A stretch of 64,000 nucleotides of DNA from Arcuatula senhousia (taxonomy: Eukaryota; Mollusca; Bivalvia; Mytilida; Mytilidae). The stretch lies in assembly GCA_963971305.1 (NCBI GenBank), contig OZ020303.1, positions 39,792,106 to 39,856,105 of the forward strand, in the 5' to 3' direction. Every line of letters begins with the position of its first letter. The stretch's first letter is position 1. Both the position numbers and the translations under genes were made by a program. Below the pieces are notes generated by a model. It was given only the letters and a program-made list of their open reading frames with translations. It searched no databases and had not been told where the DNA came from. Of the stretch, positions 35,101 to 45,480 are shown one piece after another.

Positions 35101-38100
35101 TAAAAAATGGCTTTTTTCCATCATTTTACCACCCAATTTTGACCCTTAAAAATTTTTTAAAAATTATGGGCAAGTCCAATTGTTCTCTGACCTAGAATTT
35201 TTTAAAATGTGGCATTTGAGGTAATTTTGGGAGCAATTGTCACAGTCCTGAGGGTTAAAAAATTTTCCTGGCGGCGGGGGGCATTACTGCCCCCTCGACC
35301 CCCTGACCAAAGGGGGGAAATCCCCCCTTTAGGAAACCCCCCTAGAACATCTTTATAGTCCCTAACCGCGCGAAAAAAGTGACCATTTTTTAGGCAACAA
35401 TTATATTGGCCAAAATAACCCCAGTCATGCTTTTACAGGGAGATTAGAAGGGCATAGGGGGACAAAAAGGGGGGGGGGGTCACCAAAATGACACAGGGGC
35501 GTCCAAAGGCGTCTACATGTAGGAAAGGGTTAATAAAAAATTTGAAAAAGCCTCAAATTTGTGTTTTAATAAGTTTTCCTTCATTTTCTACCACAAAATG
35601 GTGATTTTTCATCAAAAATCCACCCAAAATTGAAAATTTTGATTTTTTGACATATTCCATTAACCCTTTCCTCCATGAGCAATAGTGAAAAAATGGCAAA
35701 AATGCACAATGAAAAAAGGCAAAAAACAGAAAAGGCTGTAAAATTTTTATTTTTCATCCAAAGGTTTTGAAACTTAGTCAAGCTGTTCACTGGGCCAGGG
35801 TCTATTGATGCAGGTCTCAACCGCCATTTTCATGGTTGCTATGGTAACCAAGGCTGGCCAAAAAATGTTAAAAAATGGCTTTTTTCCATCATTTTACCAC
35901 CCAATTTTGACCCTTAAAAATTTTTTAAAAATTATGGGCAAGTCCAATTGTTCTCTGACCTAGAATTTTTTAAAATGTGGCATTTGAGGTAATTTTGGGA
36001 GCAATTGTCACAGTCCTGAGGGTTAAAAAATTTTCCTGGCGGCGGGGGGCATTACTGCCCCCTCGACCCCCTGACCAAAGGGGGGAAATCCCCCCTTTAG
36101 GAAACCCCCCTAGAACATCTTTATAGTCCCTAACCGCGCGAAAAAAGTGACCATTTTTTAGGCAACAATTATATTGGCCAAAATAACCCCAGTCATGCTT
36201 TTACAGGGAGATTAGAAGGGCATAGGGGGACAAAAAGGGGGGGGGGTCACCAAAATGACACAGGGGCGTCCAAAGGCGTCTACATGTAGGAAAGGGTTAA
36301 TAAAAAATTTGAAAAAGCCTCAAATTTGTGTTTTAATAAGTTTTCCTTCATTTTCTACCACAAAATGGTGATTTTTCATCAAAAATCCACCCAAAATTGA
36401 AAATTTTGATTTTTTGACATATTCCATTAACCCTTTCCTCCATGAGCAATAGTGAAAAAATGGCAAAAATGCACAATGAAAAAAGGCAAAAAACAGAAAA
36501 GGCTGTAAAATTTTTATTTTTCATCCAAAGGTTTTGAAACTTAGTCAAGCTGTTCACTGGGCCAGGGTCTATTGATGCAGGTCTCAACCGCCATTTTCAT
36601 GGTTGCTATGGTAACCAAGGCTGGCCAAAAAATGTTAAAAAATGGCTTTTTTCCATCATTTTACCACCCAATTTTGACCCTTAAAAATTTTTTAAAAATT
36701 ATGGGCAAGTCCAATTGTTCTCTGACCTAGAATTTTTTAAAATGTGGCATTTGAGGTAATTTTGGGAGCAATTGTCACAGTCCTGAGGGTTAAAAAATTT
36801 TCCTGGCGGCGGGGGGCATTACTGCCCCCTCGACCCCCTGACCAAAGGGGGGAAATCCCCCCTTTAGGAAACCCCCCTAGAACATCTTTATAGTCCCTAA
36901 CCGCGCGAAAAAAGTGACCATTTTTTAGGCAACAATTATATTGGCCAAAATAACCCCAGTCATGCTTTTACAGGGAGATTAGAAGGGCATAGGGGGACAA
37001 AAAGGGGGGGGGGTCACCAAAATGACACAGGGGCGTCCAAAGGCGTCTACATGTAGGAAAGGGTTAATAAAAAATTTGAAAAAGCCTCAAATTTGTGTTT
37101 TAATAAGTTTTCCTTCATTTTCTACCACAAAATGGTGATTTTTCATCAAAAATCCACCCAAAATTGAAAATTTTGATTTTTTGACATATTCCATTAACCC
37201 TTTCCTCCATGAGCAATAGTGAAAAAATGGCAAAAATGCACAATGAAAAAAGGCAAAAAACAGAAAAGGCTGTAAAATTTTTATTTTTCATCCAAAGGTT
37301 TTGAAACTTAGTCAAGCTGTTCACTGGGCCAGGGTCTATTGATGCAGGTCTCAACCGCCATTTTCATGGTTGCTATGGTAACCAAGGCTGGCCAAAAAAT
37401 GTTAAAAAATGGCTTTTTTCCATCATTTTACCACCCAATTTTGACCCTTAAAATTTTTTTAAAAATTATGGGCAAGTCCAATTGTTCTCTGACCTAGAAT
37501 TTTTTAAAATGTGGCATTTGAGGTAATTTTGGGAGCAATTGTCACAGTCCTGAGGGTTAAAAAATTTTCCTGGCGGCGGGGGGCATTACTGCCCCCTCGA
37601 CCCCCTGACCAAAGGGGGGAAATCCCCCCTTTAGGAAACCCCCCTAGAACATCTTTATAGTCCCTAACCGCGCGAAAAAAGTGACCATTTTTTAGGCAAC
37701 AATTATATTGGCCAAAATAACCCCAGTCATGCTTTTACAGGGAGATTAGAAGGGCATAGGGGGACAAAAAGGGGGGGGGTCACCAAAATGACACAGGGGC
37801 GTCCAAAGGCGTCTACATGTAGGAAAGGGTTAATAAAAAATTTGAAAAAGCCTCAAATTTGTGTTTTAATAAGTTTTCCTTCATTTTCTACCACAAAATG
37901 GTGATTTTTCATCAAAAATCCACCCAAAATTGAAAATTTTGATTTTTTGACATATTCCATTAACCCTTTCCTCCATGAGCAATAGTGAAAAAATGGCAAA
38001 AATGCACAATGAAAAAAGGCAAAAAACAGAAAAGGCTGTAAAATTTTTATTTTTCATCCAAAGGTTTTGAAACTTAGTCAAGCTGTTCACTGGGCCAGGG

Positions 38101-41100
38101 TCTATTGATGCAGGTCTCAACCGCCATTTTCATGGTTGCTATGGTAACCAAGGCTGGCCAAAAAATGTTAAAAAATGGCTTTTTTCCATCATTTTACCAC
38201 CCAATTTTGACCCTTAAAAATTTTTTAAAAATTATGGGCAAGTCCAATTGTTCTCTGACCTAGAATTTTTTAAAATGTGGCATTTGAGGTAATTTTGGGA
38301 GCAATTGTCACAGTCCTGAGGGTTAAAAAATTTTCCTGGCGGCGGGGGGCATTACTGCCCCCTCGACCCCCTGACCAAAGGGGGGAAATCCCCCCTTTAG
38401 GAAACCCCCCTAGAACATCTTTATAGTCCCTAACCGCGCGAAAAAAGTGACCATTTTTTAGGCAACAATTATATTGGCCAAAATAACCCCAGTCATGCTT
38501 TTACAGGGAGATTAGAAGGGCATAGGGGGACAAAAAGGGGGGGGGGGGTCACCAAAATGACACAGGGGCGTCCAAAGGCGTCTACATGTAGGAAAGGGTT
38601 AATAAAAAATTTGAAAAAGCCTCAAATTTGTGTTTTAATAAGTTTTCCTTCATTTTCTACCACAAAATGGTGATTTTTCATCAAAAATCCACCCAAAATT
38701 GAAAATTTTGATTTTTTGACATATTCCATTAACCCTTTCCTCCATGAGCAATAGTGAAAAAATGGCAAAAATGCACAATGAAAAAAGGCAAAAAACAGAA
38801 AAGGCTGTAAAATTTTTATTTTTCATCCAAAGGTTTTGAAACTTAGTCAAGCTGTTCACTGGGCCAGGGTCTATTGATGCAGGTCTCAACCGCCATTTTC
38901 ATGGTTGCTATGGTAACCAAGGCTGGCCAAAAAATGTTAAAAAATGGCTTTTTTCCATCATTTTACCACCCAATTTTGACCCTTAAAAATTTTTTAAAAA
39001 TTATGGGCAAGTCCAATTGTTCTCTGACCTAGAATTTTTTAAAATGTGGCATTTGAGGTAATTTTGGGAGCAATTGTCACAGTCCTGAGGGTTAAAAAAT
39101 TTTCCTGGCGGCGGGGGGCATTACTGCCCCCTCGACCCCCTGACCAAAGGGGGGAAATCCCCCCTTTAGGAAACCCCCCTAGAACATCTTTATAGTCCCT
39201 AACCGCGCGAAAAAAGTGACCATTTTTTAGGCAACAATTATATTGGCCAAAATAACCCCAGTCATGCTTTTACAGGGAGATTAGAAGGGCATAGGGGGAC
39301 AAAAAGGGGGGGGGGTCACCAAAATGACACAGGGGCGTCCAAAGGCGTCTACATGTAGGAAAGGGTTAATAAAAAATTTGAAAAAGCCTCAAATTTGTGT
39401 TTTAATAAGTTTTCCTTCATTTTCTACCACAAAATGGTGATTTTTCATTAAAAATCCACCCAAAATTGAAAATTTTGATTTTTTGACATATTCCATTAAC
39501 CCTTTCCTCCATGAGCAATAGTGAAAAAATGGCAAAAATGCACAATGAAAAAAGGCAAAAAACAGAAAAGGCTGTAAAATTTTTATTTTTCATCCAAAGG
39601 TTTTGAAACTTAGTCAAGCTGTTCACTGGGCCAGGGTCTATTGATGCAGGTCTCAACCGCCATTTTCATGGTTGCTATGGTAACCAAGGCTGGCCAAAAA
39701 ATGTTAAAAAATGGCTTTTTTCCATCATTTTACCACCCAATTTTGACCCTTAAAATTTTTTTAAAAATTATGGGCAAGTCCAATTGTTCTCTGACCTAGA
39801 ATTTTTTAAAATGTGGCATTTGAGGTAATTTTGGGAGCAATTGTCACAGTCCTGAGGGTTAAAAAATTTTCCTGGCGGCGGGGGGCATTACTGCCCCCTC
39901 GACCCCCTGACCAAAGGGGGGAAATCCCCCCTTTAGGAAACCCCCCTAGAACATCTTTATAGTCCCTAACCGCGCGAAAAAAGTGACCATTTTTTAGGCA
40001 ACAATTATATTGGCCAAAATAACCCCAGTCATGCTTTTACAGGGAGATTAGAAGGGCATAGGGGGACAAAAAGGGGGGGGGTCACCAAAATGACACAGGG
40101 GCGTCCAAAGGCGTCTACATGTAGGAAAGGGTTAATAAAAAATTTGAAAAAGCCTCAAATTTGTGTTTTAATAAGTTTTCCTTCATTTTCTACCACAAAA
40201 TGGTGATTTTTCATCAAAAATCCACCCAAAATTGAAAATTTTGATTTTTTGACATATTCCATTAACCCTTTCCTCCATGAGCAATAGTGAAAAAATGGCA
40301 AAAATGCACAATGAAAAAAGGCAAAAAACAGAAAAGGCTGTAAAATTTTTATTTTTCATCCAAAGGTTTTGAAACTTAGTCAAGCTGTTCACTGGGCCAG
40401 GGTCTATTGATGCAGGTCTCAACCGCCATTTTCATGGTTGCTATGGTAACCAAGGCTGGCCAAAAAATGTTAAAAAATGGCTTTTTTCCATCATTTTACC
40501 ACCCAATTTTGACCCTTAAAAATTTTTTAAAAATTATGGGCAAGTCCAATTGTTCTCTGACCTAGAATTTTTTAAAATGTGGCATTTGAGGTAATTTTGG
40601 GAGCAATTGTCACAGTCCTGAGGGTTAAAAAATTTTCCTGGCGGCGGGGGGCATTACTGCCCCCTCGACCCCCTGACCAAAGGGGGGAAATCCCCCCTTT
40701 AGGAAACCCCCCTAGAACATCTTTATAGTCCCTAACCGCGCGAAAAAAGTGACCATTTTTTAGGCAACAATTATATTGGCCAAAATAACCCCAGTCATGC
40801 TTTTACAGGGAGATTAGAAGGGCATAGGGGGACAAAAAGGGGGGGGTCACCAAAATGACACAGGGGCGTCCAAAGGCGTCTACATGTAGGAAAGGGTTAA
40901 GTGACTTTTAGGCAGGCGAGCAGCTTGTTGTAATTATTCAATCATTTCTCATAACTATTTATAACAGCCTCTTGATATGTGGTATCAAGCATCAGCATGA
41001 GGTTTTCATACTGTGAGATTAGATTTCAGGACTGCTGCTCACCTTATTCCTGTTTAGCCAAGTCTGGCCATTTTTGACTTTGAGAAGTTTTTAAAACTTT

Positions 41101-44100
41101 GCATCATATTATTTTAACATAGAAAATAGGTAACTATTTTTAAAAATTATATTTTTTAGTTATCTAGGTAATTTATTTTTCAAGCTATATATTTTCATTA
41201 TCTAGGTGGAGGTAGATATGTACCCCAGGCAGTCACAGGTTCACAGACAGGACCAGGTGCAGACCCCTTCACTGGAGGAGGAAGGTACATCCCTGGCCAG
41301 TCCACCTCACAAAGTAGTGCTTCAAATGGCATAGATCCATTTACAGGTATTAATGTTTAGAATAAAGGACATGAAAAAAATATATCAAGAATATATTAAA
41401 TGCCTGAAGACAATTTTGCACATTTAAATCTTAAAAAATTGCATTATACCCCACAAATAAGTACATGTATATAGGAATGACCCTGACTGTTCACATATCT
41501 CATAAGCACAAAATTCTAACCTGTTAACAATAACTTGATGAAACTTAGGATGAACATTGTATGGACTAGGGAAATATGCACAAAGAAATCTCTTGCTCTG
41601 AGAGATCATTCAGGGGAGATATTTTAACTTACTAAGGTAGTCTCAAATATGAAGAGGGAATGTGAATGAGCTTGTACACAATCTTGGTATTATCATTATT
41701 CAATCATATAACACAGAAAACAAAATGAATTAGTGAACCTGATTTGTTATACCGTACAGCGGGAAATTTTCGCGAGGTTCTAATTTTCGCTATTATTCTA
41801 ACGCAAAATAATGAACCTGCATAATATAGAATCAATATGAATTTGTGTTGAGAATATAATGAAATCGCGAAAATACATGTCTGCGTAAATAAAAACTAGG
41901 TCATTTAAGTATGAAATCGTGTAATTTGCAGGCTGCGAAAATTACCCGCTATACGGTACTTAACAAATTTGTAACATTTTTTTTCAAACATAATTTCAGG
42001 TTCCAGTAGTTACCAGTCCAAGTCCCAAACAACAGCCAAAGAGAATAACTATTATCCATTGAAAAACTTTGTCACCTTTGAATCAGCAAATTCACAACAA
42101 ATCATAGGTAAACATGGACATAACAAACACATCTTTTTAACATTGGCTTACACTTATCATTAGGTTGATTACAGATTCGCTGTTTTCATTAGAAGTTTTA
42201 ATTGTGACATACTGAATATCTTTCTGTTCAACTGAAATAGTCATGTAGCTTTACCAGAGACTATTCCAGTAAAATTTCTCACTGGGGTGGAATACCCCCA
42301 TCTATATTAAACATAAAGTTTCAACCCGATTTGAAAAACTTTTTTGTCCCCCTTCGCCACAGTTTTCTCAGTAACTATTAATCATAGGCTTTTGATACGC
42401 TCCCAAAGGGAGCGATAATGGTAGAAATGTCAATATTTTAGTTGTACTATGAGCTGAATTTTCCTTTAACGTCCGGTATAGCATGCGCTTGTTTTCCCGA
42501 ACTTTCAGCGTCTTTTTAACGTTTTTATCTTTGAAAATTTTAGACGTCATTAAACGCTCACGTAACCCACAAGAAAAGCTAGTTTTTTTGTTTTTTTTTC
42601 GAACCAAAAAAAATAGATTTATTGAAACCTCGGGACAGGATTTATATTATTTTGTATACAGCTTCAGGTAGGGTCCCATATGGTGGGATGTGTTTTCAGA
42701 TCTGTTGCTCATCTTCTTCCTGTTTAAAGAGCTGACTTAGATTTTTCCAACTGAACGGGGGAGTTACCTAGAATCTGTTTTTGTTTGATAGCCTTAATCT
42801 TTTCAAATTAAAATAAAGATAATTTGGGATCATATGTCTTTAATCAAAATTTATTTTTGTCCTGATGATTGCTTAATTAACACCGACATGACAACACCAA
42901 TCAATCAATCTTGAATAGTCTGGTTTGTTTTTGTTATAGGTAAATTGAAAGAGTTTAATGTTAAAGTAGACCAGTCTATGCAGGTAGAAGAAGCTGAAAT
43001 AGAGAAACTTCCTAGTCTAATGGATGGGACATCAGAGAACCTGGGTGTCCTGGAGAAAATGTTAACCTGGCCTAATGGTAAGAATGTCTATGACAACTCA
43101 TAATCTGTGGGATACCAATTTTAACAGTTTTCAAAGTTGGTGAACAAAAATCCAAACAAAGTGATATTTTCAAATTGATTCCTTTTAGCAATGTGTGAAA
43201 ACAAGGAATTAAAAATCCATTAAAAGATCTTTTTTGGAGATACCACAAAAATTGGTCCACACAAAAATTAATGAAACCACAGTATCAGAATAATGTAATT
43301 GGATTGACTTGACTTTCTGTTAAGGGCATCAATCTGGATATTAATCTTTTATATGTGTAGTCTGCAGATAGTCTGTATGGTTCATCAATGAACATGGGTA
43401 TATAGGAGAAAATACTGACTTGGTCTAATGATCAGAAATCAGTGCTGAATTAATTTACTAGTAAAGAAGTGTGGGTGATGGAGAGATTGAAATTAAATAA
43501 CACATTATTCATCTTTTATCAAATTCATATTTATGGTCCGACCACGTATGTGTATCCATCACTCGGATACTAGGTGTTGAGGATGAATAATAATTCACCA
43601 CTAGATGGGTCTTGGGTAGGGCTACACCACCAACTGTGACCTATATTTTACACACGAATGACTTTGGTTAAGTTCTAAGTTAAGGTACTACATGTTGGGG
43701 GTCAATGGTATTTCATCAGTAGATGTGTCTTGGGTAACAATACACAACCCAATAGTAATTGTGTCACTATGACTTATATTTTAGGCATGAACACTTTAAT
43801 ATTTCTTGGTAAAGGTCTATATCCCAGGTAGTACATACCAGGGGCCAATGATATTTCAAGAACGGAACGGCCATCCTGTGGCTCATAGACACATTTTCTA
43901 GTTTCAATAGACCTTTTAAAGGTTCTGATGATTTCTCAAAGGATAGAATGAATTGCATTTCAAAGTTTTGAACCAAAATGAGATAAATAAATAACACCAC
44001 CACAACCACCACCACAACAACAACAACAACAAACAAATATAGAATAAATAAATAAAAACAAATAGTTTTCATTTTGAATTTTGTCTTTCATTTTTAATTT

Positions 44101-44669
44101 TTTTCTTCATTTTAGATATGGTCTTTCCAGCTTTAGACGTTTTACGCATGAGTGTAAGAACATCTTTAAATAAGCTGTTATGTGATAAAGATGCAATAGT
44201 AGAAAAACTTTTGAAATTCATGTCTTCTGATATTCCTGCCAACCAGATGCTAACACTAAGGACATTCTGTAACATGTTCAAGGGTCAGACAGGAGAAAAA
44301 CTATGTGTGAAACACAGAGATTCCATCGTAACCGCTGCTCTCAACTGTAAAGATTCCAAAAACAAAAACATTTTAATAGCATTAGGTACCTTGCTAATGA
44401 ATTATGCAGTTCACCTTCAGGATAAATTAGATCCTGAAGCCAAGTCTCAGTGTCTTATTGCTGCTGGAAACATCTTAGAAAATACTGACATTGATTCGGA
44501 AGCAGCATTTAGATTATTAGTGTGTATAGGTACTCTTATCGATAGTGACCCTAACATGAAGGAACTGGCTCGATCCATCAATGTCAAGACCGTTATATTT
44601 CCGCTGAAAAAGAGGGCGGAGCCTCAGAAACTTATCGATTGTGCAACCTTCGTTTTCAACGTTCTTTGA
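20139..44669 (+). CDS. PLAA: Phospholipase A2-activating protein (PLAA / Ufd3-Doa1 orthologue), 12 exons, complete
   Basis: PLAA (yeast Ufd3/Doa1) binds ubiquitin and Cdc48/p97 and acts in ubiquitin-dependent sorting and degradation. Exons: 20139-20278, 25141-25334, 25763-25864, 27827-27946, 28669-28972, 29318-29478, 30268-30428, 32177-32396, 41206-41346, 42000-42107, 42940-43077, 44116-44669. All are GT/AG, phases agree, and the sum of 2343 nt gives 780 residues (human about 795). WD40 propeller residues ~1-295 ([34 protein letters not shown]-type blades); PFU ubiquitin-binding domain ~345-440 ([32 protein letters not shown]); linker with repeated DPFTGGGRY motifs ~460-530; C-terminal PUL/armadillo domain ~525-780 ([33 protein letters not shown]), which contacts p97. 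No break in the frame. Intron 8 is about 8.8 kb, mostly tandem repeat. Confidence 0.97.
20985..21370. repeat. Dispersed repeat with internal near-duplicate (PLAA intron 1)
   Basis: TTCTTGATATT...ATGTAGCTTCATCCC and GGTGTAAA(G/A)C(G/A)ATTTTA occur twice, about 165 bp apart; the end TGGAAGACTGCCATTGTAGTT recurs at 45045-45066 downstream of PLAA. Non-coding. Confidence 0.6.
21371..21734. mobile_element. Non-autonomous element of the GGCTCC-hairpin family (PLAA intron 1)
   Basis: Starts TTTTTTAGCTCACCTGGACC, carries GGTCCATGTGAGCTATTGCC and GAAACTTTGCACAC, and ends AGGTGAGCGATTCAGG followed by CTCCTGGGAGCCTCTTG. Both ends match, inverted, those of 5424-6609. Confidence 0.65.
21959..23379. mobile_element. 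Candidate hAT-like non-autonomous element, ~1.4 kb (PLAA intron 1)
   Basis: The left end CAGGGGCTGCTCTGG...TTTTTGTCGCCAG is an imperfect inverted match of the right end ...TTTTTTGTCGCCAG...GCCCAGCGCGATCCCTG. CAGGG/CCCTG ends are typical of hAT elements. No clear 8-bp target duplication (ATAGATA versus AGATAGA). The inside is AT-rich with no transposase. Confidence 0.45.
23790..24665. repeat. Dispersed repeat with five internal ~155-bp tandem units and CGTC microsatellite (PLAA intron 1)
   Basis: Begins GGCCCGACCACGTATGTGGA, has (GTCC)n at about 23832-23858, then repeats of GGTTAAGTTCTTGGTTAAGG, ACTAGATGTTGGGGGTCAAT and CACTGTGACCTATATTTTA, ending CCATCCTGTGGCTCATAGGC. A shorter, diverged copy with the same beginning and end lies at 43530-43905, also in a PLAA intron. 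Confidence 0.8.
26527..27771. mobile_element. 1.25-kb element with >=33-bp terminal inverted repeats (PLAA intron 3)
   Basis: Left AAGGCCATGTAAAATTAATT + CTCTGGTTCTCAGACA; right TGTCTGAGAACCAGAG + AATTAATTTTATATGGCCTA, i.e. the reverse complement with one or two changes. GGCGGCG-rich patches lie near the right end. No transposase frame; the 72-residue ORF inside has no recognisable motif. Superfamily undetermined. Confidence 0.8.
29835..30070 (+). mobile_element. tRNA-derived SINE (PLAA intron 6)
   Basis: The head GGGGCCTGGTTGGCAGAGTG carries an A box (GGTTGGCAGAGTGG), and 55 bp on a near-perfect B box (ACGTTCGAGTCCC); long variable arm and spacing resemble a tRNA of the Leu/Ser class. The tRNA part is followed by GGGACTTCCCCACCTG..GGTTTCCTCCACCTGACC and the tail GTGTTAAACCCTAACATACAC, a layout typical of mollusc SINEs. 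Same strand as PLAA. Confidence 0.75.
30465..31445. repeat. Dispersed repeat with five ~178-bp tandem units (PLAA intron 7)
   Basis: Begins ATACCCCACGCAACGAAGTT and (GTCC)n, then tandem units with GTAACAGATTTCTCAGCA, GATATTTGGTATTTAGCTTC, CCCATATGGTGGGATTCGTT and ATCTACTTCCTGTTTAAATA; ends GGGGTATGTGAGCGTGCTCA. The first and last units are more diverged. A related single unit occurs at 42340-42740. Confidence 0.85.
31679..31950. mobile_element. 272-bp MITE with ACGCTCCCGAAG terminal inverted repeats (PLAA intron 7)
   Basis: The left end ACGCTCCCGAAG and right end CTTCGGGAGCGT are exact inverses; a subterminal palindromic TCCCGAAGGGAG is present. The body (GATAATGGTAGAAATGTCAA, TTGTACTATGAGCT) recurs at 42397-42640. 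Confidence 0.85.
32550..40900. repeat. ~768-bp tandem repeat, about 10.9 near-identical copies (PLAA intron 8)
   Basis: Copies start (TTAA of the MITE core) at 32588, 33356 and then every 766-769 bp. Visible differences are almost only the length of one G run (about 7 to 12) plus a very few substitutions (e.g. 37453, 39449). Each unit is a 634-bp MITE-like core plus a ~130-bp AT-rich spacer; the array begins within a spacer and ends with a core. The 79-residue minus-strand ORF in each copy has no recognisable domain and is taken as a shadow. Near-identity implies recent amplification or homogenisation; assembly collapse or expansion here is likely. Confidence 0.95.
32592..33225. mobile_element. 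piggyBac-like MITE forming the core of the tandem repeat (first copy)
   Basis: Flanked by TTAA on both sides (32588-32591, 33226-33229). Inverted ends CCCTTTCCTCCATG / CATGTAGGAAAGGG match with one difference. TTAA target and CCCT start are the hallmark of piggyBac elements. The interior includes GGTTGCTATGGTAACC (palindromic), GGCGGCGGGGGGCATTACTG and a stretch of C/G runs able to fold. No transposase. The last copy ends at 40896. Confidence 0.8.
41750..41958. mobile_element. ~209-bp MITE with TACCGTA.AGCGGG termini (PLAA intron 9)
   Basis: Left TACCGTACAGCGGGAAATTT and right AAATTACCCGCTATACGGTA are inverted with few mismatches; the inside carries several TTTTCGC/GCGAAAA phrases. No coding capacity. 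Confidence 0.8.
42340..42740. repeat. Repeat unit of the 30465 family split by a second ACGCTCCC MITE (PLAA intron 10)
   Basis: CTATTAATCATAGGCTTTTG AT lies left and TTTTGTATACAGCTTCAGGT right of a segment at 42397-42640 that matches the MITE at 31679-31950. The uninterrupted counterpart reads CTTTTGATATTTGGTATGAAGC at 30586. The right end of this MITE copy (ACCTCGGGA) is degraded. Confidence 0.7.
43530..43910. repeat. Second, diverged copy of the 23790 repeat (PLAA intron 11)
   Basis: Shares GGTCCGACCACGTATGTG, GGGTCTTGGGTAGGGCTACA and GGCCATCCTGTGGCTCATAG with 23790-24665, but with fewer internal units. Followed by (CCACAACAA)n simple sequence at 43997-44035. Confidence 0.75.
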
Positions 44670-44834
44670 TGTTATGTGTATGTAGGAATTTTACTGTATC
44701 AGATCAGAACCATTGTATGTTTTCTTTTCATCTGATGTTGTTTAACTTATTTTTGGGATACCAGTTATATTGTTTATGTTATTACAGGAAAAGAAGTCTA
44801 TGTGCTATTTTCAATGTAATGCAATATTTTTTTC

Positions 44835-45066
44835 TTTTAGTATGTTGCCTGCAACTTGTTGCAAAGCGACATAGAAGGGTTACTTTGACGCTATCCGTCA
44901 TCTTGCGTCATCCAGCGTCGTCACAAAAATTTTTGGCGCATTTTACCGGGCAACTTACTACATGTCACAGCCTCTTGATAATTGGCTTCCTTCTATAGAA
45001 CTGCATGGTGTAAAGCGATTTTATTCCCATATTAATCTACTTCCATGGAAGACTGCCATTATAGTT
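44835..45066. repeat. Dispersed repeat copy in the PLAA 3' region
   Basis: GTTGCCTGCAACTTGTTGCA is palindrome-like; GGTGTAAAGCGATTTTA and CATGGAAGACTGCCATT match 20985-21370. It probably contributes to the PLAA 3' UTR. Confidence 0.55.
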
Positions 45067-45067
45067 A

Positions 45068-45073
45068 AATAAA
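45068..45073 (+). promoter_or_regulatory. Candidate PLAA poly(A) signal
   Basis: AATAAA about 400 bp past the PLAA stop, at the end of a dispersed repeat copy (44835-45066). No other strong candidate closer than this was noted. Confidence 0.35.
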
Positions 45074-45457
45074 CCATTCAAGTTACTTAAAATTGCTTCC
45101 GCTAGATAATAATGGTTTGTATTGAGCATACGTCATTGAAAATGATTTAGGAAGTTCTAAAAAGATTTATAAGATCAAGAGAAGACAGAAAATTTATATC
45201 TGTTCACTGTTCAGAACTTCTGATTACACATTATTAAATGATTACATTGATTTACAAAGGAGTACAAAATAAAAGGAATTTGAGAATAGAACAAGTGATT
45301 TCAATGCTAAAAAGATATGGAGTCAGTCTTTCTAACAACATAAATAGGCAATTATGTTAAAAGAAAATTTTGATTATATTCATGATCAAGGCTACATGTA
45401 CATGTACAGAGATGTGTGTGTCAAATTATCAGACAAGCGCTATATATAAGTACACAT

Positions 45458-45463
45458 TTTATT
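45458..45463 (-). promoter_or_regulatory. Candidate poly(A) signal of the 45481-51530 gene
   Basis: AATAAA on the minus strand, about 18 bases past the TGA stop. Good position for a short 3' UTR, but the sequence is AT-rich. Confidence 0.45.
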
Positions 45464-45480
45464 TTTGCATTAAAATTAAA

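Noticed and set aside
32476..40422. Eleven copies of a 79-90-residue minus-strand frame with a hydrophobic stretch
   Set aside because: Repeated only because the 768-bp unit repeats; antisense in a PLAA intron, no start context or codon-level constraint visible, no known domain.
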